A stretch of 64,000 bases of DNA from Symbiodinium natans (GCA_905221605.1 CAJNDS010001546.1:479001-543000); one strand, 5' to 3'; positions 1 through 13,022 are shown, counted from the stretch's first letter. Made by a program: numbers and translations. The notes: generated by a model not told the origin, from the sequence alone.

Positions 1-351
1 GAAGTTGCAGCATCAGATTTGAGATGTCTTCGTAGCTTGGGGCGGCTTGTTCTAAACCGGTGCCAAGCTGGCAAAGCTGGCAGCACGCTCACCTGAAACT
101 CTTGGTTTTGTGATCTCGGGGAGCATCAGATAACGATACCAACATGTACTCGACCGCTGAAGTGCTGCATGCAGGAAGTTCACAAGAGCCTGTCTGTTCT
201 GGACCACAGCAAACTTGACGATGTGCCACATTGACCACATTGTGCCAGTCTTTGTTGCAAAGCTCATGTGCCGCGCTCCACCTGCTCGAGCGATGTCCGA
301 GTGGTGGAAGGTTGGGGCATGAATGGGTCACAGGCTCCTCATAGGCTCGGC

Positions 352-461
352 GATGAAGGCTCCGCTATGAAGGCACCGCTATGAGGGCTCCGCTATGAGG
401 GCTCCGTATGAAGGCTCCGCCATGAAGGCTCCGCCAATGAAGGCTCCGCCATGAAGGCTCC
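352..461. repeat. 14-bp minisatellite (ATGAAGGCTCCGCT-like)
   Basis: About eight imperfect head-to-tail copies of a unit close to ATGAAGGCTCCGCT, with variants ATGAGGGCTCCGCT and CCATGAAGGCTCCG. No coding role is evident. Confidence 0.85.
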
Positions 462-1555
462 TCAGTTTCTGTTCAGGATAAAGAAGAACCCTAAACTTTC
501 CTATCAGAGAGCAGGCTTGTGAAAGCCCCAAGTCAGGGTCTGTATGCATTCTATACCTGGCCGTCATGGGTGTCTCGACGTCCTGTGACAAGAGCTGCCC
601 TGCAACATGCAAGGATGCTTGCCGGGGCCCTTGGCTGAACAGCAAGAGAGAGCGCTTCTGAAGGCTTCGGTTGTGGTTTGGGGGTGAAGGTAAGAGGATG
701 CTCCGAGTGCCCTCAGAGTGCTGAGTGCCCACTAGAAGAGAAGTTCTGCTCCTTCTTGTGTTTGCCTGGAGGGCTGGGCTGCTGTTATCCCAATGAGTCT
801 AAACCAACATTCCGCGGACTCGGAAAACGATTCGCTCCACCCCCGCGGCAGCAGGTCACAAGAAATGCCTGGGCACTGCGCTTGGGTCTCAGCGCTGGCT
901 TCCATGTGTTGGCCTTTCCGCGGCCTTTGCAGGATCTGGGACCTTTAGGATGCACGACTGGCGCAGGCAAGGCAGCCAGCCCTCGTAAATCTCTTCGCAC
1001 ATCATTTTATCTCTGCGGGAAGCTTCGCCCACAGCTCCAAGGATCGGATGCAAACATTCCAAGGTTTGTGAAGAGTTTCAACTTCAGGTTTCGGTCCGAC
1101 AGGGGAATGTGTGCAGATGGTGTCGCTCGGGTTCCCGATTTATGTGTGTTTTTCCCCTCTTGACGCCGGGGACTTGGACCATCAACACCGCATGAAAAAA
1201 CTTCTCGTTAGTTAGCATCCAGTGATTTGTCGGGGAGAGGTCTGTTTGCGCCTCTTGGGCTGTACGGCTTGGGAAGGCCATTCCGACTGGGCAGGTGTAG
1301 TGTTCCGCAGGTTTCCCGGATCATGCCGGAATGGTGTTGTGGGGGGAAAGGCAGCTTCGGGTCTGAGATGCCACAGCGTTCTTAGTTTTATTTTTTTTTT
1401 TGCGTGAAGGCACTCGCGAGAAGGTCCATTGGTTGCTTGAACTGTGTCACCCCTCTCAGCCCTCCAGCCAAAGCCATATGAGACAGAGAAACCAAACAAC
1501 CTAAATTTGTTGTCAGTTGTTATGCCTGAAAATCCTTTCTTTGGCTTCTGCCCCA

Positions 1556-2147
1556 AGGCCAGAGACCCTGCGGGAGTACGAGCCGAACACCTTAAAGCAG
1601 GCCCCCGCTGCCGAGCTGATGCGAGGATTCAGCTGCTGATGCCTGAAGGGCGCAACTTAAGCCCCAGGCCAACAAGTCGCCCATGCATCTGGGCAACTGA
1701 GGATTCAAGAATGTTGAGCACCAAGATTCTCAAAACCCAAGATCCCTCACCTGAACCCTAAGTCCGCCGTGCAGAGCATTTAACCACACTGGAAGGACGC
1801 CTTAAACAGGCGAAGCCCTCCCCAATCAAAACGGTTAAAGGTTTCTTGAGGCTCCCACACACGGGGGGCCTGAGCGTTTGCCAATGTGCTCATACAAGTA
1901 CATGCCCGGATTTGTTCATACAACTGATTGTACATGTGTTTGCCTGTTTGCATATGGCGGTTGGGTATGTGTGCTATATGTTTGCAGTGTTGTCAGTGCT
2001 TGTAAAGCAAGCACCTCGAAAACCTGAAGATCGTCAGGCGATGCTCGAAAATGTGGAGATGCAGCCCCCGGCGGCTGTGCTGCAGGACCCCAGCCTTGCG
2101 AAGGACCCTGTGGGGAAGTCCTCAGAGCACACTTATCTTAGGCTCTG
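1556..2147 (+). other. Two candidate exons of an unrecognised host gene
   Basis: Two pieces read like real protein. About 1556-1620 gives PETLREYEPNTLKQAP followed by AAELMR, and about 2005-2147 gives PEDRQAMLENVEMQPP followed by AAVLQDPSLAKDPVG and ends at a TGA. Both are rich in charged residues, Pro and Ala, unlike the surrounding noise. I do not recognise the family, cannot fix splice sites, and cannot show that the two belong together. Treat as a hint only. Confidence 0.2.
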
Positions 2148-4345
2148 ACTGAGGCCTTTCGAGACCATCTTCAGGCTTTGCCAGTGGGTGCGACATTTGT
2201 GTTTGTGTTAGCATCGCGAGGAGGCATGCTCCTTGAACCAAAGCCCATAAGCCACAGCGCCCAATAGCTCCTTATAGCTCTCTAACCCTCCCTATTGTTC
2301 CCTATAGCTGTAGCCTCCCAAGCCGAAACTTAGCTGGGCTGGTCGGCTGCGTGGTATCCGAAGCATTGGCTCCTAACATGCTACCCCCCCAGCTCTGTGT
2401 TGGTCCAAGGCAAGATAGAGGTCCTATCGCACCGTTTTGATTTCTGATGAGGACCATGCTCAGCACGATGACGCCACTTGGCTCGGGATGTTTGGCGGGA
2501 AATTGCCCGGATACATTCATGCATGCCCCCTTGCTTCCGCATCTTTCGTGATTTCCAAGTGAGCTCTTCGACCAGTCCTGAAATTGGGAGAAGTGAAGCA
2601 GCTCCCCAGCAGCCCCCAGCAAACGTAAAAGTGGGGAACGCTAAGCCTGAAATCCTGGACATTCACAGAAGTGCCAAGCCCTTGATCCCAAATAGGGCTC
2701 GAAGATGTAGCTGGGCTGGTCAAAACGATGGCCTTTTCTTCCTGTGCCAAGCGTGTTGCTTTGGAGGTCGTTCGGGCCCAAGCCACGTAAGATCCTCGAA
2801 GCCGTACAGGAATTCTGGAATTCCGGGAACTGAGCCTGCCCAAAAGGACTCGAAAGGATTCAGAGCATTTTGTAGAGCAAGTCTGTTGTCTCGGGGGCAG
2901 CCGTCAGCTGTGTCGCCTGTGCGCTGTCCCCGAACCACAGAAGTGCCTACCTCGCGCCTAACTCGCGTATCAGCATCTCCCTTTGGAGTGTTGTTTATGG
3001 CAGGCCATGTCGGAGAGTTACTTCGCCAGAGAGCTGGAGGACTGCTCTTTACCTCTGGGGCATTGAGTCCTTGGCTTCGCAATTCATGACGTTCCGTCAG
3101 TCAGGCCGTTCGCTCGATGCTGGGTTTGGGGGTCGAGCTTGGGAGCTTTCAGGCTTGGGGAGCCCTATGATTTGAGGCTGTGTGCTGCTTGTTTTGGCCC
3201 CCCAACCAACATGTGTTCGTTTCTTTTGCCCAGAGGAGCTCAAGCGTAAGCGTCCCCCCCCAGGAGTTCCGTGGGGGTGGCATGCAAGGACCTGATGGCA
3301 ACCGCCACTCAATCGCGATGGTGTTTAGGGTCGGTTAAGGGCACTTGAAGGGCACTTGAAGAAGTCTTGAAGGGCACTTCAAGGGCACTTAAAGGGCACT
3401 TCGAGATCATGAGAGCCCTACACAGTCTGGGTGTTTGGCTCATTTCGGCACTGCAAAGTCTCCTTGCCAAGTTGCGTGGTGACGTGTTGGGCTCTTGAAG
3501 CCAAGAGCCGCAAGCACGGACACAAAAACTCAGCCAAGCATTTCACACGAAGCTTTTCATTTTCAATTGAACCAAAGACTTCTCCACGCTGTTCTCCAGG
3601 TCCGCTTTTCACCTTCAAGTCAGGCGCCAATGCGGACTCGAGCCTTGAAGGGCCACGAGGGGTTCTAGGGCCTACTCGTACCAAAGAGGCCGCGTCTCTC
3701 TCCATCTACATCCTAAATCTTCCAGCAAGGGCTCTACGATACTCCGAGCTTCAAGTTTAGCACATTGAGGCAGTACTCTGCCTGTGCAGGTTTAGCTGAC
3801 CTTGCGGGAACGGCTCTAGAGTCACTGTCGTGCCTTCTGAAAGCTCATGTTCTCAAATGCGCTGGTGCTTTTGGCCCAAAAGCTGGGAAGCTACCCATTG
3901 GGACCCCTTCCCCCCTTGCTGGGGTGGGGGCGGCCGAGGCCATTCGGTGATCTTGTGTCTTAGGGTCTTTGGAGCTTTGCAAAGGGCTTTGAGGCTTTGA
4001 GATTCCAGCCTGAAGGCCTGAACACGCTCTCGACTAGTGCCAGTGGAATGGCACAACGACAACCTCCACAGATTGACAGGAACGGAAAGCGATGACTCCA
4101 CGCTTTCGAAACAACAGCTCTAGACAAGCTTCGTAGACATCTGGTGAAAGCCTCAGCCGATTCCGCAAAACCCTGTCGCTCGGCGGGACAGGGGTTTTCG
4201 CGGAAGTCCTAAGGTGTCAGAAGGGAGTCAGAAGGGGACTCGGTTTTAGATGCTTTGCGGCTCTTCCGGGCTTAGGGTGCCAGAACTGTGGTAGTGACAC
4301 ACTGACGTCCACGGGATGCCGAAATCACCTGCGATTTGAGGAGCC

Positions 4346-5678
4346 ATGCCGATCGGGGTGATGCTTCGGTGGAATGATGAGAAGGCAGGCGATTTGTCAG
4401 GGATCGCTTGCGAAATGGACCAGACTCCTTTCTTTGTGTTGTGGTGCTCCTTTTTCACCCGTGTGTTGTTGCAATTGGTGCTTGACTGCGCCGGCGATGG
4501 CAGAGTGGGCTCTGGGAGTTTCGATATTTCTCACCCGAGAACGAACGCGAACACGGGGACGAATGGCACGGTCCGCTTTCTCGGTGCCTCGTATGTTCAG
4601 GCTTGCCTTCAGGATTGTGATGGCTTGAAGTTCAGGGGCAAGGGTGCCGGCGCTCGGCATTTTTTCCAAGAGAATTGACACATCATATTGCCCCTGTCTT
4701 TTTTGATCTTCCGAGGGCTTCGGCTTCATCCGCCCGAGTGACATGGACGGCCCTGATGTGCCGCGCCTTGTGAAGGGAGCGCTCCGTTGATCTCTTGGAG
4801 AGATGGCTCTTCTGTTGTTTGTGGGCGCTTTTAAGGATTCCAAGGGTCTTGGAGGCAAATTGACTGGGAGGGGGTTGGCATATAGGGCATCGTAGGGCCG
4901 TGGAGCCGGGTCTGCTCCAGGTGTTTCTTAGGAGTTTGGGGTTCGTCCAGGCCTCGGAGCTACGCAAGAGTAGTGAACTTTGGTAGAATGCTCGTTGCAG
5001 CTATTTGGGCCATCATTTATGCCCTTAACGCTAGAACTTAAGATCGCACAGTCGTGGTTGCCAACCTTTCAACCTGAACTCCTCTAGAAGCTCTCGTTTG
5101 CATTACAGCACAGAAGCACGCAAACACGGAACTGGAAAGAATATGGAAGAATGCTCGACTCTTCTTGGACAGGTATAAGGACAAAGCCCGTTCGAGTGAA
5201 CATGTCTCAATCTGCATCTTCATGCTGTGGGGGTCGCGAAGTGAGTTCAGACGTCCTCCGACCCTGAAGACCGCCCACCACCCTTGAAGTACCGGGTGTC
5301 GGTGGACCCTTTGAACCTTACATGCAAAACCTCTGAATCCCTAAGAAAGCCCCTGAAAGTTACCTGAGCTTCTCGGAATCTTTTCGAAATTGCCCAGCTC
5401 TTCTGCCACAAGAGCGCCCTCTTGGATGGCGAGGGAAGCATCCTTGACGGGGACGAGGTGGTCTGCGTTGAGATTTTGGAGGTCATTTCGGAACAAACAA
5501 GATTGGTTACAAGAGGGGGTGTTCAGGTGCTCCCCTCCCCTCCAACAGGAAACTGCGGCTGTTACCTTCACCCCCGCCTTCTACGCCTTGTAGTGATCGC
5601 ATCAAAACGTGCTCAAGGCGCTCCAGTCTCGAAGTCGCGTGCCAGGTGAAGTTCGTCATGGAATACGATGAACGAAAG
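4346..5678 (+). CDS. Cold-shock-domain nucleic-acid-binding protein (4 mini-exons)
   Basis: A cold-shock domain (five-stranded beta barrel binding single-stranded RNA or DNA) is spread over four small exons: 4346-4384 (MPIGVMLRWNDEK), 4716-4757 (GFGFIRPSDMDGPD), 5398-5457 (LFCHKSALLDGEGSILDGDE) and 5646-5678 (VKFVMEYDERK). All introns are phase 0. Acceptors are AG; donors are GC, GT and GT. The pieces align in order with the family: RNP1 is K-GFGFI, RNP2 is LFCHKSAL, and the end is VKF..EYDERK. The ATG at 4346 directly precedes the first strand, a normal start for this family. After AAG at 5678 there is either a GC donor or a short read-through to a TAG at 5691-5693. The RS-rich exons from 9391 begin in the same phase, so the gene may continue there. 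Exon boundaries are inferred without transcripts. Confidence 0.7.
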
Positions 5679-5960
5679 GCTAGCGGCATCTAGCGGCACG
5701 TTGAGGGATCTCTGGAGTGCTTCTGTGGGTGGGGATCGCGGGGGTTGTACTTAGGCTGAGGGCATTGCGGCAGAAGGATCTGGACTGCTTCGCAGAGGGG
5801 GAGGGGGAGAGAGCGAGAGAGAGAGAGAGAGAAAGAGAGAGAGCGGGCCAAACCGGGACAATCCGGACAGAATCGCTTGGCCTGCGCGGCAGGAATGAAG
5901 AAAAGAAAGCAGCATAAGCAAACAAGAGAGAGAGAGAGAGGGAGTCCCAAGCGCGCAGCA

Positions 5961-6198
5961 GAAGAAGAAGAAGAAGAAGAAGAAGAAGAAGAAGAAGAAG
6001 AAGAAGAAGAAGAAGAAGAAGAAGAAGAAGAAGAAGAAGAAGAAGAAGAAGAAGAAGAAGAAGAAGAAGAAGAAGAAGAAGAAGAAGAAGAAGAAGAAGA
6101 AGAAGAAGAAGAAGAAGAAGAAGAAGAAGAAGAAGAAGAAGAAGAAGAAGAAGAAGAAGAAGAAGAAGAAGAAGAAGAAGAAGAATAAGAAGAAGAAG
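5961..6198. repeat. (GAA)n trinucleotide tract
   Basis: A nearly perfect GAA run of more than 70 units, interrupted once by AAT near 6184. It translates as poly-Glu on the plus strand and poly-Leu/Phe/Ser on the other, which creates long but meaningless open frames. Purine-only runs of this length can form triplex DNA. Confidence 0.97.
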
Positions 6199-6251
6199 AG
6201 AGGAGACATGAGAGTGAGAGTGAGTGTGAAAGTCAGGGCGGTGCGGGGTGA

Positions 6252-6354
6252 GCTGTGTGGGTGGGTGGGTGGGGGGGTGGGTGGGGTGGGGTGGGGGGTT
6301 GGGGTGGGGTGGGGTGGGGTGGGTGGGGTGGGTGGGTGGGTGGGTGGGTGGGTG
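6252..6354. repeat. G-rich GGGTG/GGGGTG tract
   Basis: About 100 bases of GGGTG and GGGGTG units with almost no other base on this strand. Such tracts are telomere-like in composition and could form G-quadruplexes. It lies 60 bases from the GAA run. Confidence 0.9.
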
Positions 6355-7749
6355 GACAGCTTGCGCATGACACTTTGCGGTTCGCCCCATGTCGGTTCAT
6401 GCCTTGAATTGCAACGGGATGGCACCACATCTTAGGCGCTGAGCGCGTCTGGATTCGGATAGCTTCCCATGCATTGCTCGCCAGCTTTCTCCAGAATGCG
6501 GCATCAAAAAGACCTGCAGAATTTGGTGCAAGACACACTCGGAATCCTGATGGTTGCACAGTACAGTCGTGTGGCGGTATATTTGTTGATGCACCATGTG
6601 GCTTCCAAGCTTGTCTTGAGTTCACGTCAGTCCTGTGGGCAAGGCTGTTGCCACTGTTGAGGGAAAGCTTTTGAGTGACCCGCGATCTCTTCTTTCGATG
6701 CAGGGTTTCGGGGCATCCATTCGGGCCTGGTAAACGACAACGTTGGAATTGTAGCGATACAGATGGGGATGCCCCCACCTGCGTACCTTCGTGTTGAGCT
6801 GTGCATCATCAGTGGTTTGTGAATATCAGCGTTCAGAATATAACCAACCATGTACAAATATTCTTGAACCCAAAGCCCGAATTCCTAAGCCGAAGTTTTC
6901 TGAAACAACCCCCAGCCCCATGCCCTGCACTTACAGACCTAAGACCCCGAGCTTGAAAAGAATGCCAGGGGAAGGATCGCGCGATTGAGGCGGGGCAAGG
7001 ACCGTAAGGAGATTGTGAGTCAGGCTCGCGGCTTGAGAGATGTTGAGAGATGTTTCTGGACGCAAGAGGTGGAGCGCTACATACGCAGCAGCCACTCGCC
7101 ACCTCCGCGGTATGTACCATGGCTCGTGATGCGGGAGTTTTCAATGTTCAAGTTGTCCAAGACAAGGCTGTGATTGTGTTTGTTTAGTACTTTCCATTAG
7201 ATATTACCTTCTCGTACTTCTTCAGGTCTTCAGGGGTTGAAAGAGATTTGAACTGTGTTTTGGCCCGGGTGCTTTTCTGACAGCGTCCCCAGGGTTCCTA
7301 GATCCATCCGTTTTGAGAATCCTCACAATTGATTCCCCAAGAACGAACCCCCCCCTCCCCCCCAACAAGCAAGGCAAGAAGACAGGAGAAGGCCCCCTAA
7401 GGAGGGCTCTGAGCACCCTGCAGCGTGTGGTCGTCAGTCCGTGTTTGCGGTCGCCCTCGGAAAGGGGCCCAGAGTTCCTTCGTTTTCGAAGAAGGGCTGT
7501 TGCAGGCCGTTGCAGGCCGTTGCAGGCTCTCTGGGTTTCCATTGTTTCTGGTCTGGGATTTCCTTGTCTTCCTTGTCCGTTTCTGGATTGTGTGTTTACT
7601 TCCCCCCAAACTCCGATGCCCCAAAGGCTCCAAAGCTCGTTCGCCATTCTCTCGCAGGTACCCCCTCCGAGCAACGTTCCTCGGCCGCCAGCCAGATCTC
7701 ACAGATCCAAAGCCCGAAAAGCTCACTTCGGCAGGAGGTGTTCAGCATT

Positions 7750-7812
7750 GCTTCTCTCTCTCTCTCTCTCTCTCTCCCTCCCCTCTCTCAGCTCTCTCCT
7801 CTCTCCTCTCCA

Positions 7813-7854
<42 letters not shown>
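7750..7854. repeat. (CT)n microsatellite, two blocks
   Basis: Two CT runs separated by a short interrupted stretch (about 7776-7812). Another CT or GA tract of this kind occurs at 45079-45160 and at 51984-52021. Confidence 0.9.
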
Positions 7855-7858
<4 letters not shown>

Positions 7859-9390
7859 TGAGAAAGGGCTCTTGAGATGTGGCACTTCGGGGGCAAAGCA
7901 CAGGGGCGCAGACTGTATTCAAACAAACGCAGAACGTTTCCTATGGCATGCTCCTATGGTCATCCTGCAACCAATCACACTCAATCCAAGTATCCGAGCA
8001 TGTCCGAACGAACAGTTAGTTGGGAGCCACCCGCGAACAAAGCTTTGCACGGAAACAGCACGGCCAGGCACGTAGGGAAGGAGATTGGGACTGTCGCTTG
8101 GCTGAGTTCGAGTGGTGAGGTGATTCGAAGTTAGAGCTCATGGCTTTGAATGTTTCGGGGTTGCATCTCTTACCATGTCTTGATGAAAGAATCGAAAGCT
8201 TTAGAGGCTCAGATTACGCATTGGATGGTTCCATGGCTTCAAAATGCTTCAGAATGCTTTTGGGCTTCAGATCGCTGTGCTAGTTTCGGAGAGGGTCCGG
8301 GGATGTGCTTCCCCGAACATGCCGACACTATGGGCTTCCCATGAAGAGAAAAGGGGGGGGTCGTTTTTTTGCATGTCGCAGGGGAGGTAATGGCGCAAGT
8401 AAAGGCGCTCTGGCCTCGGTGCGCGCTGACCTGAAATGGTCTTGTGAGTTTGCAGAGAGGACTGCCTCTCTTGTTTTCGCTTTGTTCTGTTTCGGGCGGG
8501 GAGGGGGGCCTTTTGGAATCCTCTGGTGCTCAAGTTTGGGTCTTGGCAAAGGCATGTGCTCGGTTGGGGTGCTCTCTTTGGGGTGCTCTCGGCGGTCACG
8601 GGCATGTCTTCTGTTGGGCCGGAAAGTGCAGTTGTGTTTTACACTTTCGGTCCTTGCCTCTTTTTGTGTTCACGCGTTGGCGGTCAAGCCTTGAGCCCCG
8701 AAGTTCTCACACGCGTGATTTTCGGGAACTGGAGCTCAAATCTGACGAGGGCAGCTCATGCAGCTCTCTAGGCTCTCGGATCCTTCCCGCCGTGTGTCAA
8801 CGCCTTCCGAAACCCCCGCGCCCACAAAGAACAAACCGAGAATGCCGATGCCGACCTATGCATCTTTCGCTAGTCAGAACGCTTCTGCTATGTGCCCCCC
8901 CCATCCCCCTCCCATTGTACTCATGAGGCCCAAAGTGCAAATTCCTTGTCTTCGCCGTCAAGGAGGCGCACAGCCACCTGACCATGGGAGCTTGCCATTG
9001 GCATGAGCTGGGCTGCCAGAGACATGCCAACGTATTCTTGCATTAAAGCTGGAAGCTCGAGGAGCTAGGGAGGAGCCCCGAAGCCTTAAGTCCCTCTGAA
9101 GTGAGAGCTCTGCAGGAGTGCATGAAGTGCGGCCTAAAGAAGGAGGATGCAGAGCGGGTCCGAGAAGATTTGGCCGCCGAGGAGCAACCTGGGGGCCCTT
9201 AAGCCGCCTAAGCCTTCTCTGCCTTTCTCCATCAGCCTTCTCATGGGCCTTGGGCCGAAGGGCCGCCAACAGCCGCTTGGGGGATCTTGGGGCTTGGCTT
9301 CTGAGGTTGTTTTGGGTTTGTTGTTTGTTTTGAGAGCGCGCCTCATGAGGTTCACTGGATTGCACTGCGGTCCCTACTTGCTCTCATCAG

Positions 9391-12300
9391 GAGAAGAAAA
9401 AGGCACAGAACGGCAAGGAGGACAAGGATTCGAAGGCAGACAAGGACCGAACCAAGAGTCCCAGGAGAGCCTGGAAGTTTCATGTGACTGTCCTGACTCA
9501 CCGATTCACTTGCGTGCTTTCAAGAGGTCAACGAATCGACCCGTAGATTTGTTCTTTCGGTTTCTTCCGGGCGTATGCAGTTGCGATCAGTTGAGCTGAT
9601 TTCCGGCCTTTTCTTCAAGTCTCTGCGAAATTTTTCTGTGACTTTTAGTGGCGAGAGTTCTTGATTTCCTTCCTGTGCGTCCTTAAGCCCGATTCCCGAA
9701 CCACACCAACAGAACCCAAAGTGCAACAACCCAAGTCCCGTTGACGTGTCCTGATAAGACCGCACACACCCCGGTGGCTTCAAGTGGACTTCAAGTCACT
9801 TCGCAGTCTTTGGGTTCAGGGCCTACGCTCCACACGTCATTCCAGACCAGCGTTTCTGGGGTCCTGGCATGCCAGGGTTGGCGGTGCCACATCTTGCTGT
9901 CGAGAGTACAGTGATGTGCGGTGAGTGTGTTGGCCTTAAAGCTTAAGAATCGCTCTGAGCTTGCTCTCAAAGCCGTGGCCCCCTTAAGCCAGACGCTCCG
10001 ATGCCAAGTTGTGAGGACGACAAGAAGGACCGCAGTCGAGGCAGACGAAAGACAACTAGGGCTCTTGCCTTGAGTCATTGAGGGTTCCCTTTTTGTGTGT
10101 TTAAGTGCGGGTCTTGATTCAAATTTCGAGGTAGAGGTTTGGCTATGAGCCTTTCTGGTCTGTTCAAGGACCTCTCAAGGCTTGGAGTTAGGGAAAAGGA
10201 GGGAAAAGCCGGAGGAGGGGATTCGACGGTCAGCTGCGATCGGGCGCGCTGATGCTTTCCAAATCGCCACAGCCTTCGCTGCCGTGACGTGGAGAGCCAC
10301 CTCGCCGTTCTGCACTTTGCAACCAAACATCAGTCGATGTGATTAGGGTAACTGCGTTAATCGAACTACGTGAATAGCCGCATAGCTCCATAGCGCAGAC
10401 CTGGTGGAGTATTGGCTCTGGGGTGCCCGATTTCCCGATTTCTGCCCCATCTTGTTCCCCAAGCTTGGCCAGACCGCCGCAATCGCCGGAGTCGAGATCG
10501 CCGGAGTCGAGATCGGCGAGGTCCCGACCCAGCAAAGGAGCAACCCGACAAATGACAAAGCTTCCTAAACGTTCTAGTAGCTGCTTCTGTGCCAGGGCCT
10601 GGCAGAGCCTGGTAGGGCCTTTCTTGCCGGCCTCACTGCACTTCCTCTTCCTTCCTCTTCCTTCCTCGGCGACTCTTTTTTACGTTTGTTTGGGGTGCAA
10701 CGAGTGCTTGGGCAGAGCTGGCAATTGAGCCCTCATCCAAGGCATGGTGTAGCTAATTGCTTCCTTCCCTCCCTTACTTCTTCACTGGGCTGCCTGTTCA
10801 GTCGGCACAGAATGTGCGACAGCAGCGCTTTCAAATATCTGAACGCTGCTTGGTTGGGGAAGCCCGCACATGCTTCTGAGAAGTCTTCAAGCAGGAACTA
10901 TCCAGAACATCGGGCTTCCGGCAACAGCTTAAATGTGTTGAATGGATGCGGAATGGTGATGGTGATGGTGATGGTGATGATGATGATGATGATGATGAGG
11001 ATGGAGAGGTTAAAGCAGGGAGAAGCTTTTCATGTCCCTCTCATCACAGAAAAGGCACACCGAGATCTTCAAGCATCACTGCCTTTGACCGTGACTCCGA
11101 GTGTTGAGCTCTTGGAGTGTTTTGGGATTGCGTGATTGAGGGTCTGCTTGTGGTAGGCGACAAAGATCGCAGCCAAGAGAAAGACCGCGGAGACCGTCGC
11201 AACAAGGCCAACGATCTCGTTTTGGATAGGTTTGATCGTACTGAGCAGAGCCTTGAGAGCCATTGAGATCCTGTGAGCTTCTGGGGTGTCAGATAGTCGT
11301 TGCGCCCTTTGATCTTCATTGCCTACCTCGAAGTGCCACAAGATCTGTGTCGACGGTGTTCTATGCCCAGGGTACCTCCACTTCAGAAAAATGAGTTTCA
11401 ACCTCTCAACTTCTCAGCCACTGTCTGATCGCATGCAGCAACACCAGAACCCGATGAGTTCGGATTGGATGTACCAAAAGAGATTCCAGATAGTTTTCGA
11501 ACTCGATTTGACTCGCACCCTTTCAAAACTAGCAGGAAAACACGTTCTTCTTCAGTTGAAGCTTGTCTCCTTGTTTCTGCTGAACATCACGGGTTCCTTT
11601 ACTCGGAATTGCAAAACTAGATTTGGATTTTATTTCGATCCCATTTGATATGTTATTCTGGCTGACTTTGGCAAGGTGCGCATTCCATGGTCCAAATCCT
11701 GATCCCGCTTTTGTCACAAACACGCGTTGGATGTCTTCTTCACGGGCTTGTGGATGGACAGGCCACTTTGTACGTCCGTTCCAAGGCGAAGTTTGCATTT
11801 TGCTGTGCTCGCAAACGCGCACTCGCCCCAGCCCTGGCGGTGCCTACCGTCGGAGAATCTCGAAGAATCTCGAAAAGAATCCCGTGGATAATCCCTGAAG
11901 TGCCCGTCCCCAGCCCAGAGATTCGCAGAATATCGCTGGAGTGGCCAATTCCGGTGATCCCCCAACTGTGTCCATCAGATTGCGCTTAGTTTTTGGGTTT
12001 TCCATTCCCCAAAGACCCTGGATGTAACCATGCATATATACAACTGCTATGAACTTCGAAGGTTTCGAGACGAGACATTTGCCACTCAACTCTGAGTTCA
12101 CTCCCTGCACCAGTCCCACGACTTCTCTCACTTCCCCGAGGACCGGAGCCGGGATCGCCGGGATCGAAGCCGTGACCGCCGACGGCGGAGCCGATCGGAG
12201 AAAGGCGGCTTGCCTTCTCACCAGAGGGGGGGGGAAGGGTGGTTCCGGCAGGGGGGTTGTATATGAGAGGGCCGTTCAGGTTGTTTTTCCCGTGGTCAAG

Positions 12301-13022
12301 TCCAGTTCAGGGTCCATGTCAAGTGCCTACGAGGAGACTTGTTTTGGGTTCCTGTCTCCGGGTACTCGGGAAAGGTCCCCGCACCCCCCGCCATTAACGT
12401 CCCAGGACCGTCTTTTTTAGGGCGGGGGGGGGACTGCAAGACGGAGTCCAGTTTCGGAGTGAATACCGGGGCGGGGCCTTGTCGAGGGCTCACCTGGGCC
12501 TGTAAACCCAGCAACCTGAAAACCTGAAACCCCAAACAAACCATACATCAAGAATCAAATTTCCTGAGCTCTACAACACGAAACAGGGTTCCCTCATAGT
12601 TTTTTCTTGACAGGCTTGCCACAGGTCGGCAGGAGGGGCTCGACCATGAGATGGGTTGCGACGCTGTGCCCATTAAAAAGTAGGCGCCCTAATGATAGAG
12701 GCAAAGAGGCAAGGAGGCAAGGAGGCAAAGAGGCGGGAGCCCATGGCCTTGGGAAGTCAAGGTGCCAGAGAAGTTTCTTGGGGAGTGTTAAGATGAGAAG
12801 GGTCGCCCGAGGTTTTTCATGCTCTTCGAGATTTAGCATAAGGCTGATGGTGCTGTGGTGTAGGATGAGAGGGTGGCGTTTGTTTTCATTGACAAGAAGG
12901 TTCCTTCTTGTCATTTGTATGGGTTCGTCAGTAGGATTGCAGGTTCTGTGTAAAAATCTTCCTTAAGCCCATGATGAGGTCGGGACCGCGACCGACGTCG
13001 CCGAGAACGCAGCGGCAGCTAA
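9391..13022 (+). CDS. RS/RD-rich protein tail, splicing-factor-like (6 mini-exons)
   Basis: Six exons rich in Arg, Ser, Asp and Lys join in one frame to a stop: 9391-9468 (EKKKAQNGKEDKDSKADKDR then TKSPRR), 10016-10040 (DDKKDRSR), 10473-10520 (RRNRRSRDRRSRDRR), 11157-11206 (DKDRSQEKDRGDRRNK), 12141-12204 (DRSRDRRDRSRDRRRRSRSEK) and 12979-13022 (RDRDRRRRERSGS, TAA at 13020-13022). Exon lengths sum to 309 bases, exactly in frame, and every junction phase matches. All acceptors are AG; donors are mostly GC (10041, 11207, 12205, and GC at 9469) with one GT (10521). RS domains mediate protein contacts in splicing and RNA metabolism. The head of the protein is not certain; the upstream cold-shock exons are in compatible phase. 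The stop lies about 390 bases before the viral element. Confidence 0.6.
10952..10998. repeat. (GAT/GGT)n trinucleotide tract
   Basis: About fifteen GAT or GGT triplets inside an intron of the RS-rich gene. Confidence 0.9.

Larger units (their letters stand above)
1..4345. other. Host DNA without a firm gene
   Basis: No reading frame here can be tied to a known family. The stretch has the mixed composition of the host flanks and several short minisatellites (352-461; 3329-3405, built on a 'gggcacttgaa' motif). Two short pieces look coding-like and are listed separately. No RNA gene or promoter is recognised. Confidence 0.5.
5694..9390. other. Intronic or intergenic host DNA with simple repeats
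   Basis: Between the cold-shock exons and the RS-rich exons. It holds a GA tract (about 5814-5845), a very long GAA tract, a GGGTG-type tract (about 6252-6354), a three-fold GTTGCAGGCC repeat (about 7498-7527) and CT tracts. A possible extra exon starts after TGCAG at 9116 (ECMKCGLKKEDAERVRED, then LAAEEQ), in phase with the next exon, but its donor is unclear. Confidence 0.5.

Noticed and set aside
6252-6354. Telomere or internal telomeric repeat
   Set aside because: GGGTG/GGGGTG units are irregular and do not match the TTTAGGG repeat known for dinoflagellates.
5680-6428. Poly-Glu, poly-Leu and poly-Phe frames
   Set aside because: Direct product of the GAA tract and the adjacent GGGTG tract.
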